Source of the DNA: Microbulbifer harenosus
Lineage (GTDB): Bacteria; Pseudomonadota; Gammaproteobacteria; Pseudomonadales; Cellvibrionaceae
Assembly: GCF_005771435.1 (NCBI RefSeq)
Contig: NZ_VANI01000006.1
Coordinates: 62,001 to 126,000, forward strand
Direction: 5' to 3'
Length of the DNA: 64,000 nucleotides
This document shows, piece by piece, positions 8,904-17,352 of the stretch. Made by a program: the position numbers and the translations under genes. Numbering within the stretch: position 1 is the stretch's first letter; each line of letters begins with the position of its first letter. The notes under the pieces are model-generated. The model was given only the letters and a program-made list of their open reading frames with translations, had not been told where the DNA came from and did no database searches.

Positions 8904-9374
8904 TCAGTGCGCGGTGGCCCGCAACATCCAAGCGGTTTTCTCGTGGACCCGCATGCGGTCTGACACCAGCGCAATAGTGGACTCGTCGTCCCCGGCCTGT
9001 GCCGCCTTTAGCACATCGCGGCAGGTTTTTACTACCTGCTCGTGCCCCTGGGTCAATATGCGCACCATGTCTTCGGCTGCCGGCACGCCGTCCACTTCCT
9101 TGATGGAACTGTGTTCAGCGAACGCCTTGTAAGTACCCGGCGCCACCACATCCAGCGTGCGAATACGCTCGGCGATATCATCAACCGCGACGGCCAGCTC
9201 GGTGTACTGCTCCTCAAACATTAAATGCAGCTCACGAAACAGCCGACCGGTTACGTTCCAGTGAAAGTTGTGCGTCTGCAGATACAGAGTGTAGGTATCC
9301 GCCAGCAGGCCTTTCAATCCCTGGGCAATTTTCTCGCGGTCTTTGGCACCAATTCCGATATCTATATTGCTCAT
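8904..9374 (-). CDS. Dps-family DNA-protection / ferritin-like protein
   Basis: A 156-residue Dps-type miniferritin that oxidises and stores iron and protects DNA under starvation or peroxide stress. The ferroxidase signature is clear: [20 protein letters not shown] followed by [18 protein letters not shown] supplies the conserved His, Asp and Glu at the dimer interface. The C-terminal helix has [12 protein letters not shown]. The ATG at 9374 is chosen because GAGGT lies 6 nt upstream; the frame could open 12 nt earlier. Upstream (about 9536-9567) lies an imperfect direct repeat ACTTAAGGTCA/ACTAAGGTCA that may be part of its control region. The gene appears to be monocistronic with its own terminator. 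Confidence 0.92.
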   Translation of the reverse strand: MSNIDIGIGAKDREKIAQGLKGLLADTYTLYLQTHNFHWNVTGRLFRELHLMFEEQYTELAVAVDDIAERIRTLDVVAPGTYKAFAEHSSIKEVDGVPAAEDMVRILTQGHEQVVKTCRDVLKAAQAGDDESTIALVSDRMRVHEKTAWMLRATAH

Positions 9375-9590
9375 CAGCAACCTCATTTTGGCTCGGGTTC
9401 AATCCTTTAATCGGAGGCGTCAACCTCGCAGGCTCAGCTGGCGTCTCCGGATTCCTCAGATGATGACAGCAATACACTGCCTACACCTGACTTGACTTCC
9501 GGGACAGAAGGGACAACGCCCATCCTCCCGGTCAGTACTTAAGGTCAGACAAAATACTAAGGTCAAAACTCCGTATTCAAACCCCGCCCG

Positions 9591-9618
9591 CTATTGACTG
9601 TGAATATTCAGTCAATAG
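9591..9618 (-). terminator. Inverted repeat after the M2 peptidase gene
   Basis: CTATTGACTG and CAGTCAATAG form a perfect 10-bp stem with an 8-nt loop (TGAATATT), 10 nt beyond the stop codon of the M2 peptidase gene. There is no clear U tract, so termination or mRNA 3'-end protection are both possible. Confidence 0.5.
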
Positions 9619-9628
9619 TTTCACCCAA

Positions 9629-11548
9629 TCACCAGCCGCAATCGCGCCCCTCGTTCTGCTCTTGCAGGTACACCATCAGCGGCTGGAAATAATCCACGAT
9701 GGCAGAGGCGTCGAGTTCACGCTGGCCGGTGAGCGCTTCCATGGCATCCGGCCAGGGCTTGCTGGCACCCATAGCGAGCATGTCGCGCAGCTTTTTACCG
9801 GCCGCTTCATTTTTGAAAATGGAGCAGCGGTGCAGCGGCCCGGTTTCACCGGCGGCTTCACACAGCGCGCGGTGGAACTGGAACTGTTGGATGCGCGCGA
9901 GGAAATAGCGGGCGTAGGGTGTATTGCCGGGAATATGGTATTTGGCACCCGGGTCGAAATTGGCCTCGCTGCGCGCAACCGGCGCCTGAATGCCCTGGTA
10001 GTCTTCCCGCAGTTTCCACCACGCCTTGTTGTAATCGCCCGGCTTTACTTCACCGTTGAATACCTGCCAGCGCCACTTGTCCACCAGTAGACCAAACGGC
10101 AGGAACGCGATCTTGTCCAGCGCCTGCTGCATCAGGTAACCGATATCTTTGTCCTCGCCCGGAATCTCATCCATCAGGCCAATTTCTTTCAGGTACTTCG
10201 GCGTAATGGACAACGCGATCGTGTCACCCACCGCCTCGTGGAATCCATCGTTGGCCCCTTCCTTGTACAGGAATGGCTGTTGATTGTAGATGCGCTGATA
10301 GAAGTTATGCCCGAGCTCGTGGTGCACGGTGATCAGGTCTTCCCCGGTCTTGTTGATGCACATCTTGATACGGAGGTCGTCTTTGCCGTCGAGGTTCCAG
10401 GCGCTGGCGTGGCACACCACATCACGATCTCGTGGCTGTACAAACTGGGAGCGCTCCCAGAAGGTCTCCGGCAGCGGTTTGAAACCGAGGGAGGTGAAGA
10501 ATTTTTCACCGACCTTCACCATGTCCTGCTCACTCATGCCGGAGTCCACCACCAGCTGGGTGAGATCGTAGGGTGCCTCCATGTCGTCATCTTTGACGAT
10601 GTCATAGATATTGCCCCACTCCTGAGCCCACATGTTGCCAAGCAGATGTGCCGGGATCTTGCCATTTGGCGGGACCACCTCGTCGCCGTAGCGCTCGTTC
10701 AGCTTGGCGCGCACATGGCAGTGCAGGGCTTCGTACAGCGGCTTGACCTTGTTCCATTGGGCGTCCATGTCCGCGGCGAAGGCATCCGGTTCCATGTCGT
10801 ATTTTGAGCGCCACATGACACTCAGGTTGTCGTACCCCAACTCCCTGGCACCGGCGTTGCCGATTTCCACCTGACGGTCATACAGCGGCTTCATCGGCGG
10901 CGCCACCTTGCGCCAGCCAACCCAGAGATCCTTGAGCAGTTTCGGGTCGCGGCTGTTGGCCATCAATTGGCCCATTTCCGTCAGGGTATAGCACTTGCCC
11001 TCTTCGCCATTGCTGGCTTCCGGGCAGTATTTACCGGCGCCGTACATACCCTGCATTTTTGAACCGATCTGGGCCAGTTCCGCGGTCAATTTGGGGTCGT
11101 TCGGCGCGGGGAAGACCAGCCCCTGCTTCAACATGGTGAGCATTCGGCGGGTTTCAGGGTCCAGTTCGACATCGTCGAATTTGGCCGCTTCCTGGGCCAG
11201 CTCCACCGCCAGCGACGTGTAGCGCTCCACCGCAAGCGCTTCGGTGTACTGGGAATCCACATTGATATAGGTGGACGCAAGCCAGCTGGCATGGCTCACT
11301 TCCTCGGCCATTTTTTCCAGCCGCTCCTGCGCACTCTGCAAAAATGCTTTGGCGTCTTCCGCGTCGAGCGAATCCGCGACGTTCTCCGCGCGGGCCACAG
11401 TCCCGGCTACAGTATTGTCTGCGGCGTATGCAACGTTTTCAGTGGACGCTGATACCGGGCCCTGTTGGGCTTCGGATTCATCATTCCCCTTATCACATCC
11501 TGCTGCGGCCAAAGCGGCCACGGCGACTACCAACGCGAGCTTTTTCAT
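9629..11548 (-). CDS. M2-family metallopeptidase (ACE-like peptidyl-dipeptidase), lipoprotein
   Basis: A 639-residue homologue of angiotensin-converting enzyme, predicted to remove C-terminal dipeptides from peptides in the periplasm. The N-terminus is a lipoprotein signal (KKLALVVAVAALAAAGC, lipobox AAGC), so it is probably anchored to a membrane. The zinc site is HHELGHNFYQRIY, with the third ligand glutamate in GFHEAVGDTIALS. The C-terminal NTPYARYFLARIQQFQFH block is typical of M2 enzymes. The ATG at 11548 has AGAGGA just upstream. Bacterial members are known mainly in gammaproteobacteria and are thought to serve peptide nutrition. The gene stands alone, with an inverted repeat after its stop. 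Confidence 0.92.
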   Translation of the reverse strand: MKKLALVVAVAALAAAGCDKGNDESEAQQGPVSASTENVAYAADNTVAGTVARAENVADSLDAEDAKAFLQSAQERLEKMAEEVSHASWLASTYINVDSQYTEALAVERYTSLAVELAQEAAKFDDVELDPETRRMLTMLKQGLVFPAPNDPKLTAELAQIGSKMQGMYGAGKYCPEASNGEEGKCYTLTEMGQLMANSRDPKLLKDLWVGWRKVAPPMKPLYDRQVEIGNAGARELGYDNLSVMWRSKYDMEPDAFAADMDAQWNKVKPLYEALHCHVRAKLNERYGDEVVPPNGKIPAHLLGNMWAQEWGNIYDIVKDDDMEAPYDLTQLVVDSGMSEQDMVKVGEKFFTSLGFKPLPETFWERSQFVQPRDRDVVCHASAWNLDGKDDLRIKMCINKTGEDLITVHHELGHNFYQRIYNQQPFLYKEGANDGFHEAVGDTIALSITPKYLKEIGLMDEIPGEDKDIGYLMQQALDKIAFLPFGLLVDKWRWQVFNGEVKPGDYNKAWWKLREDYQGIQAPVARSEANFDPGAKYHIPGNTPYARYFLARIQQFQFHRALCEAAGETGPLHRCSIFKNEAAGKKLRDMLAMGASKPWPDAMEALTGQRELDASAIVDYFQPLMVYLQEQNEGRDCGW

Positions 11549-11850
11549 CGGCATCCTCTGGTCGATTTTTCGAATTATCTGCTGAGCCAGCCCCGGAACC
11601 GGGGAGGAAATTTGAATTACTGTCGCGATTTATAGCACACACTTCCGAGCCCACGAGACGATACCGCAGCGCGCCCCGGTACATCGGCACAATATTCCCC
11701 TTATGACCGGTGATTTGGAGAAATATTTTGCGCAGACAAGCCGCATGCAAATTCAGTGCGGTAATGGATACGCACAGAACGTGAACAAACCGGGTAACAA
11801 CAAGGGATTGCAGGAAAGAGGATGAGATAGCGAGAAAAGCAGGGATTGGA

Positions 11851-11960
<110 letters not shown>

Positions 11961-12166
11961 ATCACGCTTGAGCACACAGAGCGATACTGCTGCACTCGAA
12001 GAGGGCGCGATTATAGAGACTCAACGCGCCAGGTGCCACCCCCAAAACCAGATTCCTGACGCCCGAAGAGCAAAATGCCAGCAACAAGGTCAATTCAGGC
12101 TTTCAAATCGCTATACTGTGCTCCGCCCAGAACCGGGCCAAGATGTCATTGCCAGCCGGAATCAAT

Positions 12167-13009
12167 ATGCACCTGTTTGTCGACAGCCTTACCAACGTGG
12201 ACTTCAGCTATCTTCACCACAGCCGCGGCATCGTGGGCGAGACCTGGCTGGCCAATGCCGCCCTGGATGGCGCGCTGGATCACCAGGGCATGGTGTGTGA
12301 TTTTGGCATCGTCAAAAAAACGCTGCGCAACTGGCTCGACAGCGAACTGGACCACCGCTTGCTGGTCCCCATCCATGCGCGCAATCTGACACTCACAGAA
12401 AAGGGCCAACAGATCGAACTGATCTGGGAGCTCGATAGCGGCGAAACTATTCGCGTAAGCGGCCCCTCCCAGGCCTTTGCGCTGGTAGCTGCGGAGAGCA
12501 TTACCCCGGAATCCACTGCAACCTGGAGTGTGCAGCAACTGGATGGCATTTTTCCTACCAGTGTCGACCAGCTGAGCCTGAACTTTTCCGCCGAAATTAT
12601 CGACACTCCTTATTACCATTACAGCCACGGCCTGAAGAAACACGATGGCAATTGCCAGCGCATTGCCCACGGCCACCGCTCGCGCATCCGCATTGACCTG
12701 GACGGCGAGCGCAGCAGCGCACTTGAAGCCATGTGGGCCCAGCGCTGGAAAGATATTTACCTGGGTACCCAGGAAGACCTGATCAAACAGGATGAAAACA
12801 CCCTGCACTTCGCCTACCGCGCGCGCCAGGGAGATTTTACGCTGAGCATTCCAACGCACTGCTGCGAGCTGCTGGAGTGCGATACCACCGTGGAACAGCT
12901 GGCCCAGTATATTGCCGAAGAGCTTGCCGCCGCCCACCCCGGAAGCGACGTGCGTGTGCGTGCCTATGAAGGTATCGGCAAGGGTGCCGTTGCCTGCGCC
13001 AGGCGCTGA
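12167..13009 (+). CDS. 6-pyruvoyl-tetrahydropterin synthase / QueD-family protein, long form
   Basis: A 280-residue member of the T-fold PTPS/QueD family, about twice the usual length. The first half carries GMVCDFGIVKKTLRNWLDSELDHRLL, which matches the central QueD block, but lacks a clear zinc His triad. The second half supplies HYSHGLKKHDGNCQRIAHGH, with the Cys and HxH zinc-site pattern, and a late glutamate in VRAYEGIGKGA. The enzyme may act in queuosine or pterin biosynthesis, but substrate is uncertain. The ATG at 12167 is preferred over an upstream start at 12143. Five nucleotides separate its stop from rsmE, so the two are co-transcribed. Confidence 0.78.
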   Translation: MHLFVDSLTNVDFSYLHHSRGIVGETWLANAALDGALDHQGMVCDFGIVKKTLRNWLDSELDHRLLVPIHARNLTLTEKGQQIELIWELDSGETIRVSGPSQAFALVAAESITPESTATWSVQQLDGIFPTSVDQLSLNFSAEIIDTPYYHYSHGLKKHDGNCQRIAHGHRSRIRIDLDGERSSALEAMWAQRWKDIYLGTQEDLIKQDENTLHFAYRARQGDFTLSIPTHCCELLECDTTVEQLAQYIAEELAAAHPGSDVRVRAYEGIGKGAVACARR

Positions 13010-13014
13010 CCGCC

Positions 13015-13746
13015 GTGAACCTGATCATTCTGGAACCCGGGGATTTTCAATCCCCTGCTTCCGAGCCTATTCCAGTTGCTACAATCCGCGGCCGACGCCT
13101 GCAGCATGTCCTGGAAGTACATCGCGCAGAAGTCGGCGATGCTTTGAAAGTCGGGCTGCTGAATGGAGAGATAGGTGAAGGTAAAGTCTTGCGGCGCGAT
13201 GAACAGGGAATCACCCTCGAGATCGCTCTGCACCGCGCACCGCCTCCCCCGCTTCCTCTCACCCTGATACTGGCACTGCCGCGCCCGAAAATGCTGAAGC
13301 GCACCATCCAGCACGCCACTGCCCTCGGCGTAAAAAAACTGTACCTGATCAACAGCTATCGCGTAGAGAAATCCTATTGGCAAAGTCCCTGGCTCGCGGA
13401 GGACCAACTGCGCGAGCAGTGCCTGCTGGGTTTAGAGCAGGCGGTGGATACCACCATGCCGCAGCTTGAACTGCGCAAGCGCTTCAAGCCATTTGTGGAA
13501 GACGAACTGCCAGCAATCGCCGCAGACTCCGTCAGACTGGTCGCCCACCCGGTAACCGACACACCCTGCCCGGTGGATATTCGGCAGCAGACCACGCTGG
13601 CAGTGGGGCCGGAGGGCGGGTTTATTCCTTATGAAGTAGAAAAACTGCAGGAGGTGGGTTTCCTGCCAGTGCATCTGGGACCGAGAATCCTGCGAGTGGA
13701 AACCGCACTCCCGGTTCTGCTGAGCCGCCTTTTTCCCGCCACATAG
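13015..13746 (+). CDS. rsmE: 16S rRNA (uracil1498-N3)-methyltransferase
   Basis: A 243-residue SPOUT-class methyltransferase that methylates U1498 of 16S rRNA using S-adenosylmethionine. It begins with GTG. The N-terminal PUA-like domain includes RGRRLQHVLEVHRAEVGDALKVG. The C-terminal trefoil-knot signatures are LALPRPKMLKRTIQHATALGV, the AVGPEGGFIPYE loop and the final LGPRILRVETALPVLLS, all diagnostic of RsmE. It follows the PTPS-family gene after 5 nt. Confidence 0.94.
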   Translation: MNLIILEPGDFQSPASEPIPVATIRGRRLQHVLEVHRAEVGDALKVGLLNGEIGEGKVLRRDEQGITLEIALHRAPPPPLPLTLILALPRPKMLKRTIQHATALGVKKLYLINSYRVEKSYWQSPWLAEDQLREQCLLGLEQAVDTTMPQLELRKRFKPFVEDELPAIAADSVRLVAHPVTDTPCPVDIRQQTTLAVGPEGGFIPYEVEKLQEVGFLPVHLGPRILRVETALPVLLSRLFPAT

Positions 13747-13763
13747 CGCGATGCCGCCATAAC

Positions 13764-13791
13764 GAAAAAAGCCGCGCTAAAAAGCGCGGCT
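13764..13791 (-). terminator. Intrinsic terminator of ald
   Basis: AGCCGCGCT-AAAA-AGCGCGGCT is a perfect 9-bp stem. On the minus strand it is followed by TTTTTT, so it is a rho-independent terminator for ald. Its position 23 bp after the rsmE stop could also slow the convergent transcript, although no U tract exists on that strand. Confidence 0.85.
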
Positions 13792-13902
13792 GCAAAGGCA
13801 GTCATAAACACTGCCGGGTCTCACAGAGCGGGGCGTGGGGACGCCCCAGAAGAGAACCTTTTGTAGTCACCCGTGAGGTTAACTGCGTAATATCTTTCGC
13901 CA

Positions 13903-15048
13903 TCAGGCAGCCTGGTCAGAGGTTACCGCGGATTTCTGCAGTGCCAGTTTCGGGTCCACGAATTCATAACCCAGCACATCGGCTACGGCTTTGTAAGTCA
14001 CCATACCGGCGTGCACGTTCAGACCTTCCAGCAGGTTGGCGTCGTCCAGCAGTGCCTGCTTGGCGCCCTTGTTGGCGAGCGCAACCGCGAACGGCAGGGT
14101 TGCATTGTTCAGTGCCATGGTAGAGGTGCGGGCGACACCGCCGGGCATGTTGGCCACGCAGTAGTGCACCACGCCGTCCACAACATAGGTCGGCTCTTGG
14201 TGAGTCGTGGCCTTGGAGGTTTCGAAACAACCGCCCTGGTCAATAGCCACGTCCACCACCACTGCACCTTTCTTCATGCGGCTGATATGGTCGCGGGTCA
14301 GCAGTTTCGGTGCAGCCGCACCGGGGATCAGTACCGCACCAATCACCAGGTCCGCTTCCAGCGCATGTTTCTCGATCGCGTCGTTGGTGGAGTACTCAGT
14401 GCGCACCGCGCCACCAAAAATATCGTCCAGCTGACGCAGACGCGGCAGCGAGCGATCCAGAATAGTCACATCCGCGCCCATGCCCAGCGCCATTTTGGCT
14501 GCGTTGGTACCGACGACACCGCCGCCGATAATCAGCACTTTGGCCGGTGCAACACCAGGGACACCACCCAGCAGTACACCGAGGCCACCCTGGGCTTTTT
14601 CCAGGTGATGCGCGCCGCACTGTACAGACATACGACCGGCCACCTCAGACATCGGCGCCAGCAGTGGCAGGCCGCCAAAACGGTCGGTTACGGTTTCATA
14701 AGCGATGCAGGTCGCACCGGATTTCACCAGCAGCTCGGTCTGCTTGGGATCGGGTGCCAGGTGCAGGTATGTGTACAGCAGCTGGCCCGGGCGCAGCATT
14801 TCGCACTCGTGGGGCTGGGGCTCTTTTACCTTCACGATCATATCGGCGGAGGCAAAAATTTCTTCCGGCGTGTCGATGATTTTCGCACCCGCCTGCTCGT
14901 ACATTTCATCGGTAAAGCCAATGGCAGAACCGCCATCTTTCTGCACGATCACCTCGTGGCCATGGCCTACCAGCTCACGGACGCTGGCCGGGGTCAGACC
15001 AATACGGTACTCGTGGTTTTTGATCTCTTTCGGGACACCGATCAACAT
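13903..15048 (-). CDS. ald: Alanine dehydrogenase
   Basis: A 381-residue NAD-dependent L-alanine dehydrogenase, interconverting alanine with pyruvate and ammonia. It begins [20 protein letters not shown], typical of the family. The catalytic region includes [13 protein letters not shown], the Rossmann glycine motif is [21 protein letters not shown], and [20 protein letters not shown] and [10 protein letters not shown] are conserved blocks. The ATG at 15048 follows AGGAGA at ideal spacing, and the frame upstream of it is not used. The gene is divergent from lrp, about 220 bp away, and alanine or leucine-responsive control by that regulator is the expected arrangement. An intrinsic terminator lies downstream. 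Confidence 0.95.
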   Translation of the reverse strand: MLIGVPKEIKNHEYRIGLTPASVRELVGHGHEVIVQKDGGSAIGFTDEMYEQAGAKIIDTPEEIFASADMIVKVKEPQPHECEMLRPGQLLYTYLHLAPDPKQTELLVKSGATCIAYETVTDRFGGLPLLAPMSEVAGRMSVQCGAHHLEKAQGGLGVLLGGVPGVAPAKVLIIGGGVVGTNAAKMALGMGADVTILDRSLPRLRQLDDIFGGAVRTEYSTNDAIEKHALEADLVIGAVLIPGAAAPKLLTRDHISRMKKGAVVVDVAIDQGGCFETSKATTHQEPTYVVDGVVHYCVANMPGGVARTSTMALNNATLPFAVALANKGAKQALLDDANLLEGLNVHAGMVTYKAVADVLGYEFVDPKLALQKSAVTSDQAA

Positions 15049-15271
15049 GATGTTTCTCCTGGGTACTCTGCTAACTTCACGTGAGCGCAATCAGGTGCGC
15101 CCCTTCTTTGTTCGATTTACCCAGTATAACCACTCCAAATAAGTGGATTTCAGTACATTTTTAACCACAGCCAGTTGATTCCACTGGCACAATGGCGCAA
15201 AGTACGTTTTTTCGCCAAACAGAACCTAACTTCCACCTCGGGCCATGTCAACCCGGCAGATTGAGGAAAAT

Positions 15272-15757
15272 ATGAAACGGCGCGCCAACGAACTCAGCAC
15301 CATTGACCGCAATATCCTGCGTGTCCTGCAAAAAAACGGACGCACGAGCTACGCCGAACTGGCCCGCCAGGTCGGGCTCACTCCCACACCTTGTGTGGAG
15401 CGGGTGAAGCGCATGGAATCCGACGGTGTGATCCAGGGCTACACCGCGCTGATCAACCCGGAATTCCTTGATGCCGCCCTGGTAGTGTTCGTGCAGATCA
15501 GCCTGAACCGCTCAGCGCAGGACGCTTTCGAAGCGTTCCGAAACGCCGTATCCGCACTACCGGAAGTTCAGGAATGCTACCTGGTGTCGGGAAATTTCGA
15601 TTACCTAATTAAGGCGCGGGTGGCGGATATGAGCGCGTACCGCAAGTTCTACGGCGAAACGCTGCTCACTCTTCCGGAGGTGCAGGAGTGCACCAGCTAT
15701 GTGGTGATGGAGCAGGTTAAAGAAACGCTGGAAGTTCCGGTGCACTACAACCGGTGA
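15272..15757 (+). CDS. lrp: Leucine-responsive regulatory protein
   Basis: A 161-residue Lrp/AsnC regulator, very close in pattern to enterobacterial Lrp: ELSTIDRNILRVLQKNGRTS, the helix-turn-helix LARQVGLTPTPCVERVKRME, and the RAM domain with IQGYTALINPEFLDAALVVF and LVSGNFDYLIKARVADMSAY. The ATG at 15272 is chosen for the GAGGA at proper spacing; an upstream ATG at 15245 would add nine residues. Lrp forms octamers or hexadecamers and controls amino acid metabolism; the divergent ald gene is an obvious target. Confidence 0.92.
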   Translation: MKRRANELSTIDRNILRVLQKNGRTSYAELARQVGLTPTPCVERVKRMESDGVIQGYTALINPEFLDAALVVFVQISLNRSAQDAFEAFRNAVSALPEVQECYLVSGNFDYLIKARVADMSAYRKFYGETLLTLPEVQECTSYVVMEQVKETLEVPVHYNR

Positions 15758-15830
15758 GCGGCATTGTCCTGCCGCGGTGAATTGCACACGGCTGGATGTA
15801 CCGCGAGTGAAATCTGACGTAACCTACACA

Positions 15831-15862
15831 CAGGATGGGCAAAGCGAGGCCAGCCCATCCTG
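15831..15862. terminator. Inverted repeat between convergent lrp and coiled-coil gene
   Basis: CAGGATGGGC and GCCCATCCTG form a perfect 10-bp stem with a 12-nt loop. It lies between two convergent genes and probably serves as a bidirectional terminator, although no U tract is visible. Confidence 0.5.
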
Positions 15863-15890
15863 CTGACAATTTCCGACTGAGCGAGCGCGA

Positions 15891-16187
15891 TCAGCGCATG
15901 CGGTTGCGGGCGCGGTCGATAGAGTTTTTCAGGTCACCCCAGGCGCTTTCGACCCCAGCCTTGACCTCCTCCCAAACCTCACCACTCTGCTCCTGCATAT
16001 GGTTCACTTTTTCCTGCAGCGCATCGCGTTTGGACCGCAATTCACTGAGCTGGTCGCGATATTTGATTTCCGCATCGGCACCAGCCTCTTCGGCCTTCGC
16101 CTCCAGCTTATTGATCTCCGCGGTCCACTCCTTTAATCGCGCATCCATCTTTTTCCGATAGGCCGTTTTCTCTTCACGTTCTCCCAT
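15891..16187 (-). CDS. Small coiled-coil stress-type protein
   Basis: A 98-residue, highly charged and helical protein (KMDARLKEWTAEINKLEAKA, LSELRSKRDALQEKVNHMQE) with no signal peptide, ending in SAWGDLKNSIDRARNRMR. The pattern resembles small apolipoprotein-like coiled-coil proteins often linked with stress conditions. A good ribosome binding site (CTGGAGGTAGATTCC) precedes the ATG. The family cannot be named with certainty and no partner is apparent nearby. Confidence 0.75.
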   Translation of the reverse strand: MGEREEKTAYRKKMDARLKEWTAEINKLEAKAEEAGADAEIKYRDQLSELRSKRDALQEKVNHMQEQSGEVWEEVKAGVESAWGDLKNSIDRARNRMR

Positions 16188-16341
16188 GGAATCTACCTCC
16201 AGTTAACGGTATTCCCCTTGAGTGTAGAACTATCCGCCAAATGTCCATAAATCATCTACGCTTTAGTGAGCGGCTTCCGCAATTAACACGAGCGACAACA
16301 GTCCGGTCCCACAGCGCCCCGGACTTCGATGGAGGTGATGA

Positions 16342-16575
16342 ATGAATCAGTGCGAGACCTGTGGCAACCAGTACGACAAGACGATGGAGATTACCATCGG
16401 CAATGAATCCCACACTTTCGATAGCTTTGAATGTGCAATTCAGGCACTGGCTCCCCGTTGCGATCAGTGCAACACCCGGATTCTGGGGCACGGCACCGAG
16501 GCCGGGGGAAAGTTCTACTGCTGCGCCCACTGCGCTGCGCGCGGCGGGCACGATGATATTATCGACCGGGTCTGA
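16342..16575 (+). CDS. Cysteine-rich metallothionein-like zinc-binding protein
   Basis: A 77-residue protein with eight cysteines (4, 7, 31, 40, 43, 60, 61, 64) and histidines at 24, 50 and 63. CETC, CDQC and CCAHC clusters suggest two or more zinc sites. The start follows a very strong site (GGAGGTGATGA). The DSFECAIQALAPRC and HGTEAGGKFYCCAHC blocks resemble small proteins annotated as prokaryotic metallothioneins in gammaproteobacteria, but the function (zinc buffering or a zinc-ribbon adaptor) is not established. It is a single-gene unit. Confidence 0.78.
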   Translation: MNQCETCGNQYDKTMEITIGNESHTFDSFECAIQALAPRCDQCNTRILGHGTEAGGKFYCCAHCAARGGHDDIIDRV

Positions 16576-16650
16576 GAGACGCGCCTAGTCCTGCAGACTT
16601 CGGCGACTGACCAATTCATAACACGGTTTGTAGTGGTGAAAACAGACAAA

Positions 16651-16677
16651 CGATATCCCGGTAGCCCCGGGATATCG
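16651..16677. terminator. Terminator between metallothionein-like and Mpo1-like genes
   Basis: CGATATCCCGG-TAGCC-CCGGGATATCG is a perfect 11-bp stem with a 5-nt loop between convergent genes. On the minus strand it runs into TTTGTCTGTTTT, so it fits best as terminator of the minus-strand Mpo1-like gene and may act for both. Confidence 0.75.
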
Positions 16678-16696
16678 GCAAATCAGTAACCCCTGG

Positions 16697-17161
16697 TCAG
16701 TAATTAATGCCCAGCTTGCGGTACAAAAAGCCTATCACCCAGGCGGGGCCGATCAGCAGAAACTGAAAATCCTTGAAAAACGAAGGCTTTTTACCCTCAA
16801 TGTGGTGCCCTACAAACTGGAACACCCACATCACCGCGAAAACTCCCACGGACCACCACAACACACTCTGCGCCGCCGCCTGCAGCGCACTGCAGACCCA
16901 CAGACACAACCCAGAAAGCACCGCCATTCCCAGAGCCAGCGGCAGGGACATCGCCAAGTAGAAGAGAATCGCCGGCACCAGCGCCACCACCGCCCAATTC
17001 AACCAGGGCAACTGCACCATCCACTGAGGCTGCGGGATAGACCAGAAGAGTCCGATAACGGTCAGGTAGATCAAAGGGACTGCCACCCAGTGGATGGCCT
17101 TATTGGTAGGATTCTGATGGCTCTCGCCGTACTCGCTGAACCATTGTTGTGCCGTACGCAT
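16697..17161 (-). CDS. Mpo1/DUF962-family membrane protein
   Basis: A 154-residue integral membrane protein with the DUF962/Mpo1 signature: WFSEYGESHQNPTNKAIHWV near the N-terminus, four hydrophobic segments, VFQFVGHHIEGKKPSFFKDF and the C-terminal LLIGPAWVIGFLYRKLG. Yeast Mpo1 is an iron-dependent dioxygenase in alpha-oxidation of 2-hydroxy fatty acids, and the conserved histidines here (HQN, IHW, GHH) fit a di-iron or iron site. The bacterial role is not established. It is the last core-like gene before the RHS locus. Confidence 0.85.
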   Translation of the reverse strand: MRTAQQWFSEYGESHQNPTNKAIHWVAVPLIYLTVIGLFWSIPQPQWMVQLPWLNWAVVALVPAILFYLAMSLPLALGMAVLSGLCLWVCSALQAAAQSVLWWSVGVFAVMWVFQFVGHHIEGKKPSFFKDFQFLLIGPAWVIGFLYRKLGINY

Positions 17162-17352
17162 GGTTTACCCTCGCCTTGGTTGTTATTGGGATTGGCTTTG
17201 GGACGATGGTACTCGAAAACCAGAAGAGACCAAATGGTCACAAAATGGGGCCGGCAAGAATTCTGCGTCCCCTTTCCCTTAGGGAGCATGATCGGGCACA
17301 TAATTTCGCTCACAACTTCAAGTTGACCATCAAATCCGAACATCATGTAAAG

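Noticed and set aside
17247..17272. Imperfect palindrome GGGGCCGGCAAGAA...TTCTGCGTCCCC downstream of the ARH gene
   Set aside because: Symmetry is poor beyond GGGG/CCCC and AGAATTCT, and only one copy was noticed; it may be a degraded dispersed repeat but cannot be supported as an attachment site or terminator.
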